A stretch of 42,025 bases of DNA from Dehalococcoidia bacterium (GTDB lineage: Bacteria; Chloroflexota; Dehalococcoidia; Lucifugimonadales; GCA-002694895): contig JAPYRX010000011.1 of assembly GCA_029936815.1 (NCBI GenBank), positions 1 to 42,025 of the forward strand. The letters are read 5' to 3'. Both the position numbers and the translations under genes were made by a program. Below are positions 8,491-17,321 of the stretch, one piece after another. Every line of letters starts with the position of its first letter. Position 1 is the first letter of the stretch. The notes below the pieces were generated by a model, which was given only the letters and a program-made list of their open reading frames with translations, was not told where the DNA came from and searched no databases.

Positions 8491-10323
8491 ATGTGTGGAA
8501 TAGTAGGAAAAATTAGTTTGAATCCTGTGAATAACCTAATAATTGATGGATTAAAAAAACTTGAATATAGAGGTTATGACAGCGTAGGTATGGCAATTAT
8601 TAATTCGAATAACAAATTAAAAACTCTTAAAAGTGCGGGCAAAATCAAAGATTTTTTAATTAAGTATAATAGCAATAAAATAGAAGGGAATATTGGTATT
8701 GGACATACTAGATGGGCAACTCACGGAATACCTTCGGATTTAAATGCTCATCCAATATTGGACTATAACGAAAAGATAGCAGTAGTTCACAACGGCATCA
8801 TAGAAAATTATCTTGATATAAAAAACAGTTTGATTGAAGAAGGATATTTATTTCAGACAGATACAGATACAGAATGTATCTCTAATCTGATTTCATTTTA
8901 TACTAGAAACGGCAATAGTATTATGAATTCTATTAAACTTACTCTAGATAAAATTATAGGTCATGCTGCTGTGCTTGTAATTGATGAAGAATCGCCAGAT
9001 AAAATTTTTGGATTCAAAAAAGGTTTTGCAGGATCGTTGTTAATTGGTAAGAAAAATAAAGAAATCTCAATTGCAAGTGACTTCGATACTTTAAAAACTA
9101 ACTCTGATGAATATATAGTTTTGGAAGATTATGAATATTTCTATGCTAGTAAAGACAAAATTGAAATATTTAAGCAAAATAAACCAAGAACAAAAACATG
9201 GATGAAAATAAAAGGAGATACTGAAATTGTATCTAAAGAAAATTACAAATACTTTATGGAAAAAGAAATACATGAACAATCAGCAGTCTTCTTGAGAAAT
9301 CTTCAAGGCCGAGTAGATTTTAACGAAAAATCCATTGATTTTACAGATGATTTTAGTAAATTAAAACTTGAAAAAATTGAAAGAATTCATCTCATAGGTA
9401 TGGGATCTAGTTATTATGCATGCATGTTAGGGAGTTATTGGTTGGAAAAAATCAGTAAAATTCCTACTCAATTTAGTACTTCCTCAGAATTTCGATATCG
9501 TAGTCCCGTTATCGAAAACAACACTTTAATTATTCCTGTGTCCCAATCGGGTGAAACTGCGGATACCCTATCTGCTTCCAATCTAGTAAAAGAATTAAAT
9601 ATATCTCAAATTGCTATTACAAATTCTATTAATTCGGAATTGGAAAGAATAACAAATAATACAATTATGATGAGAGCTAACACTGAGATAGCAGTTGCTT
9701 CAACTAAAACTTTTATGGCAACTATTGAAATATTGTTCATGTTGTCAATCTATTTTGCGAAATTGAAGAATGTAAATATTGAAAAAAATATAATATTTGA
9801 AGAATTAAAAATTATTCCATCCTATATTGATAACATTCTTGGTAACGTTAGTGAAATAAGTAAATTAGCAAAGAAGTATTCTATAAATGACAATTTTTTA
9901 TTTTTAGGTAGAGGCCAAAATTTACCTATTGCCATGGAAGGAGCTTTAAAATTAAAAGAGTTAAGTTATATTCATGCTGAAGGATATCCTGCCGGTGAGA
10001 TGAAACATGGTCCAATTGCTTTGATAGATGAAAATATGCCTGTATTTAATATTGTTACTGAAGGCCAATATTTTAATAAAATGATATCTAACATAAGAGA
10101 AATCGGATCTCGAAATGGGAAAATAATAGTTTTAACAAATTGCCCTGATAAATTAGATCCTTCTTGGTATACAGACATCATCTCTTTTGATCGTACAAAT
10201 GATTTATTATCACCCTTTTTATCAACTGTATGTGTACAACTATTTTCTATGTATACAGCTATTTCTAGAAAATTAGATATTGATCAGCCAAGAAATTTAG
10301 CTAAATCTGTAACTGTGGAGTAG
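8491..10323 (+). CDS. glmS: Glutamine--fructose-6-phosphate aminotransferase
   Basis: 610 residues, full length for GlmS, which makes glucosamine-6-phosphate for peptidoglycan and other amino sugars. The N-terminal glutaminase domain begins with MCGIVGK; Cys2 becomes the nucleophile after Met removal. GHTRWATHG and HNGIIENY are further glutaminase motifs. Two SIS sugar-isomerase domains follow (about 285-425 and 455-600), including SQSGETADT and the C-terminal LAKSVTVE. It lies 38 bases after plsC, too short for the glmS ribozyme seen in Bacillota, so regulation must be different. Confidence 0.97.
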   Translation: MCGIVGKISLNPVNNLIIDGLKKLEYRGYDSVGMAIINSNNKLKTLKSAGKIKDFLIKYNSNKIEGNIGIGHTRWATHGIPSDLNAHPILDYNEKIAVVHNGIIENYLDIKNSLIEEGYLFQTDTDTECISNLISFYTRNGNSIMNSIKLTLDKIIGHAAVLVIDEESPDKIFGFKKGFAGSLLIGKKNKEISIASDFDTLKTNSDEYIVLEDYEYFYASKDKIEIFKQNKPRTKTWMKIKGDTEIVSKENYKYFMEKEIHEQSAVFLRNLQGRVDFNEKSIDFTDDFSKLKLEKIERIHLIGMGSSYYACMLGSYWLEKISKIPTQFSTSSEFRYRSPVIENNTLIIPVSQSGETADTLSASNLVKELNISQIAITNSINSELERITNNTIMMRANTEIAVASTKTFMATIEILFMLSIYFAKLKNVNIEKNIIFEELKIIPSYIDNILGNVSEISKLAKKYSINDNFLFLGRGQNLPIAMEGALKLKELSYIHAEGYPAGEMKHGPIALIDENMPVFNIVTEGQYFNKMISNIREIGSRNGKIIVLTNCPDKLDPSWYTDIISFDRTNDLLSPFLSTVCVQLFSMYTAISRKLDIDQPRNLAKSVTVE

Positions 10324-10370
10324 ATTGCAACAATAAATTATGGAGAGATATTATTGAAGGGTTAGCAGTA

Positions 10371-10481
10371 ATGGGTTTTGTATTCGGAATGATAGGCGTA
10401 GTGGCGCTCGTTCGTTTGGGAAAATTAACAAAAACACTAAAAGAAAAAGGAATTTCAGATCAGTATTACAAGGAAGAATAA
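10371..10481 (+). CDS. 36-residue single-pass membrane microprotein
   Basis: A short open frame between glmS and the cupin gene. It encodes a hydrophobic segment (MGFVFGMIGVVALVRLG) followed by a charged, probably helical tail (KLTKTLKEKG) and an acidic end. The ATG has GAAGGG upstream at usable spacing. The frame is open upstream only without another standard start. The pattern of one membrane helix followed by a Lys/Leu amphipathic helix looks like a real small membrane protein rather than chance. Function unknown. It ends 10 bases before the cupin ATG. Confidence 0.6.
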   Translation: MGFVFGMIGVVALVRLGKLTKTLKEKGISDQYYKEE

Positions 10482-10491
10482 ATAAATTATT

Positions 10492-10869
10492 ATGAATGAA
10501 CCAATTAATTTAGAATCCAAATTTACCAAATTCTCTGATTATTGGGCTCCTAAAGTTATTGCTCAAATGAATGATTATCAATTTAAATTAGTTAAAATTA
10601 AAGGTGAATATGTATCTCATAAACATGATGATACGGACGAAGTGTTTATTGTAATTGAAGGGAAAATGAGTATTCAACTTTCAGATAAAAAAGTTCATTT
10701 GAGAGACGGAGAAATGATAGTCATATCCAAAGGAGAACAACATCAACCTTTTGCAGAAGAAGAATGTAAGATATTATTGATTGAACCAAATGAAACAATT
10801 AACTCAGGAGATGATCCAATAGAGAGTAATGAAAATAATTTCACCTCTCCAAATAATTATTGGATATGA
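10492..10869 (+). CDS. Small cupin-domain protein
   Basis: 125 residues, a single-domain cupin. Motif 1 is visible with metal ligands His43, His45 and Glu50 (HKHDDTDEVFIVIEG), and motif 2 supplies His84 (SKGEQHQPF). Such proteins bind a divalent metal and act as isomerases, dioxygenases or sugar/metabolite binders, so no specific role can be given. It follows glmS and the microprotein on the same strand, which may or may not mean an amino-sugar connection. Confidence 0.85.
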   Translation: MNEPINLESKFTKFSDYWAPKVIAQMNDYQFKLVKIKGEYVSHKHDDTDEVFIVIEGKMSIQLSDKKVHLRDGEMIVISKGEQHQPFAEEECKILLIEPNETINSGDDPIESNENNFTSPNNYWI

Positions 10870-11032
10870 TATTTCTTTTACTTGTGTTGATATATGTATT
10901 AATGTAAAATCCATTCAGCTTAATTCTTAATGAGTAAACAATATTAATTCAAATACAAAATCAAGAAATTTACCGAGTTTTTTACCAAAAGCTTTTGAAT
11001 CTAGAAATTATTTTTTATACTTTTTAGGTAGC

Positions 11033-12211
11033 TTGGCATCAGTTAATGCTTTCCAAATTTTTATGTTTACTGAAAGTTGGATAACCCACGAATTAAATGA
11101 ATCCCCAGAAGCATTAGGATTATTAGGATTGTTCACCGCACTTCCAACAATTCTTCTAAACCTATTTGGGGGAGCTATCGCTGATAGATTTAATAAAAAG
11201 ATAATGATTACTATTTGTCAAAGCTTAACTTTAATTGGAGTCATATTATTTGCTTTTTTATATCATATAAATTTCATGGAATATTGGCATATTTATTTTT
11301 TTGCCGCAGCTGGAGGCGCTATAAATGCGTTTGAATTACCAGCGAGAATGTCTTATTATCCTCTTTTAATTTCAAAACAAGCTATGCCAAGCGCTGTTGC
11401 TATGAATTCTTTGACATGGCAAGGAACAAGAGTTGTTGCCCCTGCTATCGCAGGATTACTCATTGCTGCATTTGGTGGAACTAGTACTTTAATTGTTTGC
11501 TGTTTAGGATTCTTAATAATGATATTTTTTCTCAATCTTACAAATGTAAAATTGAGTACAATGAAAAAAACTGGAAACCCTCTGCAAGATATTATAGATG
11601 GACTATCATTCATTTATCAAAATAAATTGTTTTTAACAATTATAAGTTACTCTTTCTTCTTAGGTTTCTTTGGTTGGGTGTATATGATTATGATGCCTTA
11701 TATGGCAGTTCAAGTATTGGAAGTGAGTTCTACTGGTACTGGAGTTTTATTAACAGCTGCAGGATGTGGAGCCGTTATTCCAACAATAATTTTTGCCAAA
11801 GCGGGAATTAATAACAGAAGATTAGGGATAAGTGCAGGATCGTTTTTTTCAGGAGTAGCAATTATTTTATTTGCATTCACATCATATCAATTTCAAAATT
11901 TTTATTTAGCCATGGTGTGTGTATTTGTAATTGGATTGTCTAGTTCGATTTATATGTTGTCGGCTATAAGTGCAATTCAATTGAATGTACCAGATCGCTT
12001 AAGAGGAAGAATAATGGGTATCTATACTATTACTTATAGTATAGTTTCTCTAGGTGGATTATACTCGGGCTTAGTTGGCGGATTTTTAGACCGACAACTA
12101 GGAATTGAGCACATAGGCGTCCCTATTTCAATAGGTGTAGGAGGAAGTATAGTAGTCATTGGAGCTGTATGTATTTTCTTGTTTAACAAATCATTGAAGG
12201 AACAAATTTAA
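11033..12211 (+). CDS. MFS transporter with unresolved N-terminus
   Basis: 392 residues from the only standard in-frame start (TTG). It is a major facilitator related to the Bcr/enterobactin-exporter-like group; the TM2-TM3 signature reads GGAIADRFNKKIMI. The open frame extends upstream to 10934 and encodes SFLPKAFESRNYFLYFLGSL, which is clearly the missing cytoplasmic start and first half of TM1. No ATG, GTG or TTG lies in that extension. An ATG at 10930 is one base out of frame, and removing one A from the AAA at 10936-10938 would join it to the gene. The true start is therefore either this ATG with a one-base error or frameshift, or an ATT codon near 10943. Substrate unknown. Confidence 0.8.
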   Translation: MASVNAFQIFMFTESWITHELNESPEALGLLGLFTALPTILLNLFGGAIADRFNKKIMITICQSLTLIGVILFAFLYHINFMEYWHIYFFAAAGGAINAFELPARMSYYPLLISKQAMPSAVAMNSLTWQGTRVVAPAIAGLLIAAFGGTSTLIVCCLGFLIMIFFLNLTNVKLSTMKKTGNPLQDIIDGLSFIYQNKLFLTIISYSFFLGFFGWVYMIMMPYMAVQVLEVSSTGTGVLLTAAGCGAVIPTIIFAKAGINNRRLGISAGSFFSGVAIILFAFTSYQFQNFYLAMVCVFVIGLSSSIYMLSAISAIQLNVPDRLRGRIMGIYTITYSIVSLGGLYSGLVGGFLDRQLGIEHIGVPISIGVGGSIVVIGAVCIFLFNKSLKEQI

Positions 12212-12217
12212 TAATTT

Positions 12218-13309
12218 TTAAATTCTGTTTTTTATTTCTAATTCTTTGTTTATTTTTTTAAACCAATCTATAACTTCTTTATGTACAGGTATTCCTGATT
12301 CTTCTCTTTCTAATTGAGTAGAATGTTCTGGTAATCCAGGGTAAATCACTTTTTCGATCCCTGACATAGGCTTAGTGTCTTCAAACATTTGTAACCATTC
12401 ATCCATTGTATTGATATATTCGTTATAATCCATAAATGCTTCAATATTATATGCAGTAACCATGTGTCCAAAGTTTGGTCTTCCTGGTTTTACTCCGTAG
12501 CCACCTCCAGATAATATTCCGCCTAAAATATCTACTAACCCTGCTAATCCAAAGCCTTTATGAGAACCCAATTCTCTTGTACTCCCTAATGGCAAGAGAT
12601 AGTTTTCTCCTTCCTTTTTATATTCATTAGGATCTAGTTCTTCCATTAATGGTGATCCATCATTGTCAGATACCCAGCCTGGAAGTAAGTTTTTATTTAA
12701 TCTTTTTGCTATTCCTATTTTATTAGCTGCTATGCTACTCATGGCTGCATCAAAAACATAAGGAGGTTTGTTATTTGCAGGGGCAGCAATTGATATTGGA
12801 TTTGTACCTAGAACAGGTTCTGTTCCAAAAGTTGGAAGAACTTGAGGCGGACATGATGTAACGCAAATTCCAATCATATTGTGATCTAAAGCCTTAAGCG
12901 AATGATATGATGCCATCCCCAAATGCCTTGAATTTTTTATCGTAACCATGCCAATCCCAGATTTTTTTGCTTTCGCTATTGCAATATCCATCGCTTTAGG
13001 AGTAGTTATAATTCCTAATCCTTCATCCCCGTCTATAGAACAAGAAGCAATGTTATCTCTTATGATTGAGATGTTTGCATTTGGTTTTATTGTCTTATTT
13101 TGGTATTGATCTACATAGGCGCGTAGCATATTTGAAACACCGTGGCTTTCTACTCCTCTTAAATCAGCTAAAACGAGAACATCAGCTGCTAATTCTGAGT
13201 CACTTTTAGTTTCTCCCATCATTTGGAAAATTTCAGATACATTATTCTTAAGATCTATAGAGTTTATTTTTTTAGAATTTTCGTTGTTACTTACAAAACT
13301 CTCTAACAT
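12218..13309 (-). CDS. Ldh2/MDH2 family NAD(P)-dependent 2-hydroxyacid dehydrogenase
   Basis: 363 residues of the malate/L-lactate dehydrogenase family unrelated to the Rossmann-fold LDH. The block ADLRGVESHGVSNMLRAY carries the conserved His56, and IKNSRHLGMASYH carries His129. A later GSHKGFGLAGLVDILGG block is typical of the family. It interconverts a 2-hydroxy acid (malate, lactate, ureidoglycolate, 2,3-diketogulonate and similar) with its keto acid in the cytoplasm; the exact substrate is open. The ATG has AGGGGA at good spacing. It is divergent from the iron transporter operon, so the 169-base gap probably carries promoters for both. Confidence 0.9.
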   Translation of the reverse strand: MLESFVSNNENSKKINSIDLKNNVSEIFQMMGETKSDSELAADVLVLADLRGVESHGVSNMLRAYVDQYQNKTIKPNANISIIRDNIASCSIDGDEGLGIITTPKAMDIAIAKAKKSGIGMVTIKNSRHLGMASYHSLKALDHNMIGICVTSCPPQVLPTFGTEPVLGTNPISIAAPANNKPPYVFDAAMSSIAANKIGIAKRLNKNLLPGWVSDNDGSPLMEELDPNEYKKEGENYLLPLGSTRELGSHKGFGLAGLVDILGGILSGGGYGVKPGRPNFGHMVTAYNIEAFMDYNEYINTMDEWLQMFEDTKPMSGIEKVIYPGLPEHSTQLEREESGIPVHKEVIDWFKKINKELEIKNRI

Positions 13310-13410
13310 ATTTCCCCTGTTTGTTTGAAAATTAGTATAACACTATTTATATACATCATGTAGCAACTTTCAAATTAGCAAAAATTATAAAAAATCTATG
13401 CAGTTTAAGA

Positions 13411-13439
13411 TTGATTTACAAAATTTGTTAATATATATT
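13411..13439 (+). promoter_or_regulatory. Predicted sigma-70 promoter of the iron importer
   Basis: A -35 box TTGATT (13411-13416) and a -10 box TATATT (13434-13439) are separated by exactly 17 bases. This would start transcription near 13446, about 33 bases before the lipoprotein ATG. Assigned by eye in AT-rich DNA. Confidence 0.5.
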
Positions 13440-13442
13440 AAC
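13427..13442. promoter_or_regulatory. 16-bp perfect palindrome over the -10 box
   Basis: GTTAATATATATTAAC is a perfect 16-bp palindrome covering the predicted -10 box of the iron importer operon. A repressor bound here would block RNA polymerase, so a metal-responsive regulator of the Fur or DtxR type is a sensible candidate. The sequence does not match a textbook Fur or DtxR box, and no regulator gene lies nearby. Confidence 0.45.
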
Positions 13443-13478
13443 CAATATTATAAATATGCATTAACAAAAATGTGCTAA

Positions 13479-14531
13479 ATGAATAAATTTTTAAGATTTT
13501 CATTTTTAACTTTATTAACTTTTGTGATGACTTTGGTCATAGCTTGCAGCAACGAAACTGAAACTATGGAAGTAGTTAAAGAAGCTACCGTAGATAAGGG
13601 TAGTTTGGTAATCTATTCTGGTAGAAAAGAAAGCTTGATAGGACCTATTATTGAGCAATTTGAAGCTATTAGTGGTATAAAAATTGAAGTTAAATATGGC
13701 AGTAGTGGAGAAATTGCATCGCAAATCATGTTGGAAGGGAATAAAACTCCTGCTGATGTGTTTTATGCACAAGACCCCGGAGCTGTTGGGAGTGTTGTTA
13801 GCATGCTTCAGGCAATATCACCAATTACGTTAGAAAAAGTACCGAATTGGGCAAAATCTAATGAAGGTAAATGGATAGGTGTTTCGGGTAGAGCCAGAAC
13901 CCTTATCTATAATACTGATAATGTTAAAGCTGCTGATATGCCTAAAGATCTTAATGATCTTTGTGATGCGAAATGGAAAGGGCGGATTGGTTGGGCTCCA
14001 ACAAATTCTTCATTTCAAACAATGTTCACAGCTATGAGAAAGCTATGGGGAGAAGATAATGCTATGGCTTGGGTAAAATGTATGATGGAAAACGATGTAA
14101 AAGTTTACCCGAAAAACACTCCGCAAGTAGAAGCTGCCGGTAAAGGAGAGATTGATATTGGGTTGGTTAATCATTATTATCTTTATAAATTTGTATTAGA
14201 TGCAGGAGAAGGTGATAAATTTAAAGCAAGAAATCTACACTTAGATTCTGGTGGACCAGGTTCTTTAGTTATGGTATCTCCAATTGGTATTTTGAATACT
14301 TCTACAAATAAAAATAATGCTCAACACTTTGTTAACTTTATGTTATCTAAAGTAGCCCAGAATTATTTTGCCAACTCAACGAGAGAATACCCTTTGATTG
14401 AAGGAGTTAAAATTCACTCATTATTAACACCTTTGAGTGAAATTACTAAAGCAAATATAAGTTTGTCTGATCTTGCTGACATCCAAGGATCAGTTAAATT
14501 ACTTCAAGAAGCTGGAGCACTTCCAAAATAA
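13479..14531 (+). CDS. Ferric-iron ABC transporter substrate-binding lipoprotein
   Basis: 350 residues. A lipoprotein signal peptide ends in LVIAC, with Cys23 as the lipidation site. The mature part matches the FbpA/FutA/AfuA iron-binding family (extracellular solute-binding type 1): SLVIYSGRKESLIGP at about 42-56 is the first strand and helix, and the paired tyrosines Tyr233-Tyr234 (VNHYYLYKF) are the usual Fe(III) ligands. It captures ferric iron outside the membrane and hands it to the permease encoded next. The gene begins an apparent three-gene operon with permease and ATPase. Gene names fbpA or futA would both fit, so none is assigned. Confidence 0.92.
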   Translation: MNKFLRFSFLTLLTFVMTLVIACSNETETMEVVKEATVDKGSLVIYSGRKESLIGPIIEQFEAISGIKIEVKYGSSGEIASQIMLEGNKTPADVFYAQDPGAVGSVVSMLQAISPITLEKVPNWAKSNEGKWIGVSGRARTLIYNTDNVKAADMPKDLNDLCDAKWKGRIGWAPTNSSFQTMFTAMRKLWGEDNAMAWVKCMMENDVKVYPKNTPQVEAAGKGEIDIGLVNHYYLYKFVLDAGEGDKFKARNLHLDSGGPGSLVMVSPIGILNTSTNKNNAQHFVNFMLSKVAQNYFANSTREYPLIEGVKIHSLLTPLSEITKANISLSDLADIQGSVKLLQEAGALPK

Positions 14532-14648
14532 ACCATCACTTAGTTAAGTTAATTTTAAATGATTAGCTTTGTATTATTAAGACTTAAGTGACTCTCCTTT
14601 AAATTTCACAAATAAATATTTATAATGATTTAATCACTCGGAGATTTA

Positions 14649-16235
14649 ATGTCTAAATTAATTAAATTAATTGTTTGTCTTCTTATTACCTTGTTTTGTA
14701 TACCATTTATATATTTGTTTACATACGGATTACTTGATTTCATTAATTCTTTTTCAAATATTTTATCGGTAGCGTATTTTAAATTGATTTTCAATACAGT
14801 GATTCTAGTGATTTCTGTTACCATATCTACCTTATTCTTAGGATTGTTTTTATCTTGGGCGACTGAAATTTGTGATATCAAATTTACAAAAATTTGGCGA
14901 ATACTTTTAATAATTCCTCTTGTAATTCCTAGTTACTTTGCTGGGTATCTGTTTATTTTGTTTTATGGGCCTAAAGGAAAATTGTTTGATGTTTTTAATT
15001 CCTTAGGTATTGTCGAACAAATTCCTGATTTATACGGATTTATAGGTTCTTGGTTATGCTTAACTCTAATATGCTATCCTTATGTTTACATTAATATATC
15101 AACAGGGTTGAAGCTTGTTGACAGAAGATTAGAAGACGCCTCAAGAGTGTTAGGACAAAATCATTTTAAAACATTTTATAAAATAATATTACCCAATATT
15201 AAAAGTTCTATTTTTGCAGGAAGTATTTTAGTTGCATTGTACACATTAAGTGATTTTGGGGCTGTACAAGCACTTCAATATCAAACATTTACTCTTGCGA
15301 TATATACTAAATACAGATCATTTGATTTAGAAGGAGCAGCATCTTATGCACTGATATTAATTTTATTATCAATGCCCATAATTTATTATGCAGTTAATAT
15401 GTCAATATTAAATTCTCATAAAATTTCTCAAAGACCTTCTGAAGTAGTTACTAAAAACTTATATAAATTGAACAAATTCCAATTACCTGTTCAATTTATA
15501 TTAATAACAATTAGTATTTTCAGTGTTTTTATCCCTTTTATTATGATTTTTGAATTGATTTCAAGAACAAATATAAGCTTAATAGAAATGATTCAAAACA
15601 TGAAAATTGATGCTATTTATAATACCTTTATAGGGTCATTTGTTAATTCTGTATTATGCGTTGTATTTGCACTGATAATAATCACTACTCTAACAAAAAA
15701 TAATTATAAATTAAGAATTATTTTTGAAAATTTAATGTATTTTGGTTATACATTACCTGGATTAGTTATAGCTCTGTCATTTGTTTATTTCTCTGTTAAT
15801 TATTTCTTTTCCATTTATCAAACATGGATAATATTAATTTCTGGATATGTGGTTTTATTTTTTTCATCCGGATATAGTCCTATCCGTACATCGGTTGAAT
15901 TAGTCGGTGAAAGATATAGTATCGCTTCCAAGTCTTTAGGTAAAAGCCCGTTTGTAACTTCTTATAAAATACTTTTACCTCTTTATAGACCAGGAATTAT
16001 CAAAGGATTTTTAAATGTATTTATTTTGACTGCTAAAGAATTACCTGTCACATTAGTTTTAGCACCATTGAATTTTCATACCTTATCTACAATTATTTGG
16101 GATGGATTAGAAGAGGCTAATTTTTCTTCGGCAGGATTAGCTGGATTGTTCTTGATTATTATAATTTCTATTCCTACCTATCTGTCTATACATACGGAAA
16201 ATATAAAGGTAAAATTTAGTAGTAGAAAAAAATAA
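14649..16235 (+). CDS. Ferric-iron ABC transporter permease, fused two-domain
   Basis: 528 residues with about 12 membrane segments, made of two homologous permease halves fused in tandem as in FbpB. Each half carries an EAA-type coupling loop: residues 161-190 (LEDASRVLGQNHFKTF) and 422-450 (RYSIASKSLGKSPFVTSY). These loops contact the ATPase dimer. The ATG has GGAG at good spacing. It lies between the lipoprotein (117-base gap) and the ATPase (12-base gap), consistent with a single importer operon. Confidence 0.92.
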   Translation: MSKLIKLIVCLLITLFCIPFIYLFTYGLLDFINSFSNILSVAYFKLIFNTVILVISVTISTLFLGLFLSWATEICDIKFTKIWRILLIIPLVIPSYFAGYLFILFYGPKGKLFDVFNSLGIVEQIPDLYGFIGSWLCLTLICYPYVYINISTGLKLVDRRLEDASRVLGQNHFKTFYKIILPNIKSSIFAGSILVALYTLSDFGAVQALQYQTFTLAIYTKYRSFDLEGAASYALILILLSMPIIYYAVNMSILNSHKISQRPSEVVTKNLYKLNKFQLPVQFILITISIFSVFIPFIMIFELISRTNISLIEMIQNMKIDAIYNTFIGSFVNSVLCVVFALIIITTLTKNNYKLRIIFENLMYFGYTLPGLVIALSFVYFSVNYFFSIYQTWIILISGYVVLFFSSGYSPIRTSVELVGERYSIASKSLGKSPFVTSYKILLPLYRPGIIKGFLNVFILTAKELPVTLVLAPLNFHTLSTIIWDGLEEANFSSAGLAGLFLIIIISIPTYLSIHTENIKVKFSSRKK

Positions 16236-16247
16236 TATGATCGTAAT

Positions 16248-17321
16248 ATGAGTTCGAAAAATTCTGATTTGGTAATAACAAATTTATCATTGAAATATGA
16301 TGACAAATTTGTTATTAGTGATATTAATTTTGAAATTGATGATTCTGAAATATTAGCATTAGTAGGCCCTAGCGGATCTGGTAAAACTTCTTTGATCAGA
16401 TGCATTACTGGATTGCAAGAACCCAATAAAGGTGAAATTGAAATTTCTGGGAATCCAATTTTTTCTGAGGAAGTTAATATTCCAATTGAAAAACGTGATA
16501 TAGGAATTGTTTTCCAGGATTTTGCTTTATTTCCCCATATGACAGTAGAAGACAATATTTCTTATGGTATGAAAAATGATAATAATAAAAATTCAAAATC
16601 ATTGACACAATTATCTTCTATAACTGATTTAATGCTTATGACTGGTATTTATCATTTACGTGAAAGGTACCCCGACGAACTATCTGGTGGAGAACAACAA
16701 AGAGTTGCTTTGGCAAGATCCTTGGCTCCTAAACCCAAACTATTATTAATGGATGAACCCTTTTCTAACCTTGATCCAAATTTAAGAATGCAATTAAGAA
16801 TGGAAGTTAGAAGAATACTTAAGTATTTGAAAATTTCTTGTTTATTTGTCACTCACGATCAACAAGAAGCTTTATATATGGGAGATAGAATATTAGTACT
16901 TAATAAAGGCGAAATTCAACAATTAGACGATAAAATTCAAGTATTCCAAAATCCTTCCAATGAATTTGTTGCGGAATTTATTGGCTTAGCAGATTTTATC
17001 GATGGTCAAATTATCGATAATTTTGCAAAAACAGAATTAGGCCAAATAGAAGTGAAATCTAAAGCTAGAAATGGAGAAAATGTAAATATTATGGTTCGCC
17101 CTGACGATGTTAATATAACTAAAAATAATAAAGGTAATGGATTCGTAGTATCTAGAGAATATAGAGGGATGTATTATATTTACAACGTAAAACTTAATTC
17201 AGGTAAATTAATTAAGAGCTTAGCATCTCATATTTCTGATTTTAACGTAGGCACAAAAGTTGATGTACAATTGAAGCCTGGGCATCCACTTATTTGTTTT
17301 AAAGATAAAGTTATTATTTAG
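16248..17321 (+). CDS. Ferric-iron ABC transporter ATP-binding protein
   Basis: 357 residues, the ATPase of the importer. Motifs in order: Walker A GPSGSGKTS at 40-48, Q-loop Gln90 (VFQDFALFPH), signature LSGGEQQR at 145-152, Walker B LLLMDEP at 165-171 and the switch His203 (VTHDQ). A C-terminal regulatory region of about 100 residues resembles the TOBE-type domain of FbpC/PotA-like ATPases. It powers import through the fused permease encoded 12 bases upstream. The last 8 bases overlap the convergent MFS gene. Confidence 0.93.
   Translation: MSSKNSDLVITNLSLKYDDKFVISDINFEIDDSEILALVGPSGSGKTSLIRCITGLQEPNKGEIEISGNPIFSEEVNIPIEKRDIGIVFQDFALFPHMTVEDNISYGMKNDNNKNSKSLTQLSSITDLMLMTGIYHLRERYPDELSGGEQQRVALARSLAPKPKLLLMDEPFSNLDPNLRMQLRMEVRRILKYLKISCLFVTHDQQEALYMGDRILVLNKGEIQQLDDKIQVFQNPSNEFVAEFIGLADFIDGQIIDNFAKTELGQIEVKSKARNGENVNIMVRPDDVNITKNNKGNGFVVSREYRGMYYIYNVKLNSGKLIKSLASHISDFNVGTKVDVQLKPGHPLICFKDKVII

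Noticed and set aside
14532-14648. Terminator between the iron-binding lipoprotein and permease genes
   Set aside because: The only complementary arms (TCACTTA and TAAGTGA) are short and about 40 bases apart with no T-run, so I see no convincing terminator.
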